This document shows, piece after piece, positions 12,241 to 13,384 of a stretch of 13,384 nucleotides of DNA. The notes beneath the pieces were generated by a model. That model saw only the letters and a program-made list of their open reading frames with translations. It was not told the origin of the DNA and ran no database searches. Source of the stretch: Microcaldota archaeon (GTDB lineage: Archaea; Micrarchaeota; Micrarchaeia; Anstonellales; Anstonellaceae); contig JAHFEC010000016.1 of assembly GCA_023248665.1 (NCBI GenBank), positions 1 to 13,384 on the forward strand. Reading direction: 5' to 3'. The translations under genes and the position numbers were made by a program. Within the stretch, counting starts at the first letter, position 1. Every line of letters begins with the position of its first letter.

Positions 12241-12304
12241 GACAAAACTCTCGCTCTCCGCAGGAAAAGATGCCGCGCCCACCCGAATCGCGCTCGGCTC
12301 CGAA

Positions 12305-13021
12305 TCAGATTTCTTTGGCTCCTTTTTGAGTTCCGATGATGACCGAATGCACGTTCTGGCTGAAGAGGCCGCACGCGAGCACGCCGGGAATCGCGCCCAG
12401 AAGCCCCTCGAGCTTCGCGGGGCCTGTGATCTTGCCGAAGTCGGCGTCGAAAATCCACAGCCCGTTGTCGGTGCGATAGGGCTCGCTGTCCGAGCCGAGC
12501 CGGAGCCGGACGGACTTGGCGCCCAAGGCGCTCAGGGAATTTTGCACCGCCGCCTTGGCAAACGGGATGAATTCGACAGGCACCGGCTTATCCAGATGCG
12601 CGCACAGTTTGGAGTCGTCGGCGATGACCACGAATTTCCTGGCCGCGTACTCAACCACCTTCTCGCGGGCGAGCGCGCCCCCGTAGCCCTTGATGAGGTT
12701 CTTGCGCCCGTCCACCTGATCCGCGCCGTCCACGGCCAGATCAATGGATTTCACGTCTTCAAAATTCACCACCGTAAGTCCGCTTGCGCGGGCCAGATAG
12801 GCGGAGGCGTCGGACGTGGCCACGCACCGCAAAGTCAGGCCCTTCTCTCTTGCGTGCGAGGCCAGAAGAGAGATGAAAAATGCCGAGGTGGTGCCGGTGC
12901 CTAAGCCGACGGTCATGTGGTCCTTGACGTGTACGATGGCCGCTTGGGCGGCATGGCGCTTCTTGAGTTCGGACGCGGATGGAATTTCGGGCTTGCGGGG
13001 CGCGTGCGTTTGGGAGACCAT
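12305..13021 (-). CDS. rpiA: Ribose-5-phosphate isomerase A
   Basis: This 238-residue enzyme interconverts ribose 5-phosphate and ribulose 5-phosphate for nucleotide synthesis. It has VGLGTGTTSAFFI (phosphate loop, ~38-50), AVDGADQVD (Asp98, Asp101), LIKGYGGALAREKVVE (Lys111, Glu120), DDSKL, PVPVEFIPFA and RTDNGLWIFDADFG. Asp98, Asp101, Lys111 and Glu120 correspond to the catalytic set of E. coli RpiA (Asp81, Asp84, Lys94, Glu103). Two usual positions differ: Gln for Glu in DGADE, and Tyr in KGGGGAL; neither removes a known catalytic residue. ATG 13021 lies ~25 bases from a TATA-like AATAAAAAT, suggesting a leaderless mRNA. The N-terminal ~20 residues are extra and poorly conserved in type. 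Confidence 0.95.
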   Translation of the reverse strand: MVSQTHAPRKPEIPSASELKKRHAAQAAIVHVKDHMTVGLGTGTTSAFFISLLASHAREKGLTLRCVATSDASAYLARASGLTVVNFEDVKSIDLAVDGADQVDGRKNLIKGYGGALAREKVVEYAARKFVVIADDSKLCAHLDKPVPVEFIPFAKAAVQNSLSALGAKSVRLRLGSDSEPYRTDNGLWIFDADFGKITGPAKLEGLLGAIPGVLACGLFSQNVHSVIIGTQKGAKEI

Positions 13022-13041
13022 GCGAAAAGATAGGATGCATC

Positions 13042-13050
13042 ATTTTTATT
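13042..13050 (-). promoter_or_regulatory. Possible TATA element of rpiA
   Basis: AATAAAAAT on the - strand lies about 25 bases before ATG 13021. No ribosome binding site precedes the ATG, which fits a leaderless mRNA. The element is a weak TATA match. Confidence 0.4.
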
Positions 13051-13064
13051 GCTAACGGGACGGG

Positions 13065-13101
13065 GAAAAATAAAGGCCCGGCCGCGATTTGGACAGCCGG
13101 G
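13065..13101 (-). terminator. Terminator of the small Cys-tailed membrane protein gene
   Basis: On the - strand, CCCGGC (13101-13096) pairs with GCCGGG (13082-13077), and a T-rich tract follows (13074-13066). It begins 9 bases after the stop of the gene that ends at 13110 and lies upstream of the rpiA promoter. Confidence 0.6.
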
Positions 13102-13109
13102 AGCGCGGC

Positions 13110-13337
13110 TTAGCAGCAGCCGTGGCAGTTGCTGTGCTTGAGCTGCACGATGCCCTTGAGGGCGAAGATGAGGCCGACGACCTGCACCATGAGGGCGAAG
13201 CCGATGAGGCTGAAGCCGTAGGCGAGCAGCACCACCGCCAACCCGAGGTTGAGGAGCGCCTTGCCGCGGATCTGGTTTCCCATCTCGGATTTGCACATCG
13301 ACGAGCTCATGGAAGCGGAAACCTTGGATTTCTTCAT
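13110..13337 (-). CDS. Small membrane protein with Cys-rich C-terminal tail
   Basis: This 75-residue protein has a basic, Ser/Met-rich N-terminus (MKKSKVSASMSSSMCKSEMG). One long or two short hydrophobic helices follow at ~29-62 (LLNLGLAVVLLAYGFSLIGFALMVQVVGLIFALKGIVQL), and the tail ends HSNCHGCC. The His/Cys tail could bind a metal ion; I recognise no family. Several small archaeal membrane proteins have this two-helix plan. A very strong ribosome binding site, GGGGTGATT at 13348-13340, precedes ATG 13337, and a TATA-like ATATATATG lies at the window edge. A hairpin terminator follows the gene. Confidence 0.72.
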   Translation of the reverse strand: MKKSKVSASMSSSMCKSEMGNQIRGKALLNLGLAVVLLAYGFSLIGFALMVQVVGLIFALKGIVQLKHSNCHGCC

Positions 13338-13375
13338 TCAATCACCCCGATTTGATGGAGAGCATACAGTCGTAG

Positions 13376-13384
13376 CATATATAT
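13376..13384 (-). promoter_or_regulatory. Predicted TATA element of the small Cys-tailed protein gene
   Basis: ATATATATG at the right edge of the window lies ~43 bases before ATG 13337. It predicts a start near 13354 and a leader of ~17 bases that contains the ribosome binding site. The element may continue beyond the window. Confidence 0.45.

Noticed and set aside
11494..12282. 262-codon open frame on the - strand
   Set aside because: It is antisense to ftsZ, with shadow-like composition (His/Arg/Ala-rich) and no domains.

Overview
This window reads as a GC-rich archaeal chromosome segment, probably from a small-genome lineage. The domain call rests on several things seen here. There are TATA-type promoters about 25 bases ahead of starts, many of them leaderless. 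There is an archaeal-style SRP RNA with its own TATA box and U-tract. The class II tRNA-Ser has no encoded CCA, and there is a TrmB-family regulator, an archaeal Fcf1-like PIN protein and a membrane pyrophosphatase. A DPANN-type archaeon such as Micrarchaeota or Diapherotrites is a guess; nothing in the sequence proves it.

Layout. Bases 1-870 hold the C-terminal part of a membrane-bound proton-pumping pyrophosphatase. Bases 995-2640 hold a divergent pair, a TrmB-family regulator (-) and a secreted, beta-rich protein of unknown function (+), which share one symmetric TATA box and a perfect 7+7 palindrome. Bases 2779-3757 hold a winged-helix nucleotidyltransferase overlapping a HEPN protein, a MNT/HEPN toxin-antitoxin-type pair. 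Bases 3774-6035 look translation-related: a PIN nuclease of the Fcf1/Utp24 type and a bacterial-type deoxyhypusine synthase on the - strand, then divergently a stand-alone NFACT-R protein on the + strand, again across one shared TATA. A metallo-beta-lactamase-fold hydrolase follows, then a cysteine desulfurase (SufS) and Fe-S scaffold (SufU/IscU-like) pair.

Bases 8290-9400 hold a 38-residue candidate protein, a small Cys-rich protein with an operator-like palindrome at its predicted transcription start, and the most unusual structure in the window. This is a tRNA-Ser(GCT) whose 3' and 5' ends are each duplicated outside the gene. The spaces between the copies are filled with back-to-back perfect hairpins, and the whole lies inside one predicted transcript of about 300 bases. 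After it come a YIP1-family membrane protein (-), the SRP RNA (+), a zinc-ribbon membrane protein (-), an FtsZ-family GTPase (+), ribose-5-phosphate isomerase A (-) and a small Cys-tailed membrane protein (-).

Recurring themes are GC-rich hairpins followed by T-rich tracts after genes (two differ by a single base), single TATA boxes apparently serving divergent genes, and several small Cys-rich proteins close to the Fe-S assembly pair. The strongest candidates for something undescribed are the nested-repeat tRNA-Ser transcript, the TrmB/secreted-protein pair and the small Cys-rich proteins.
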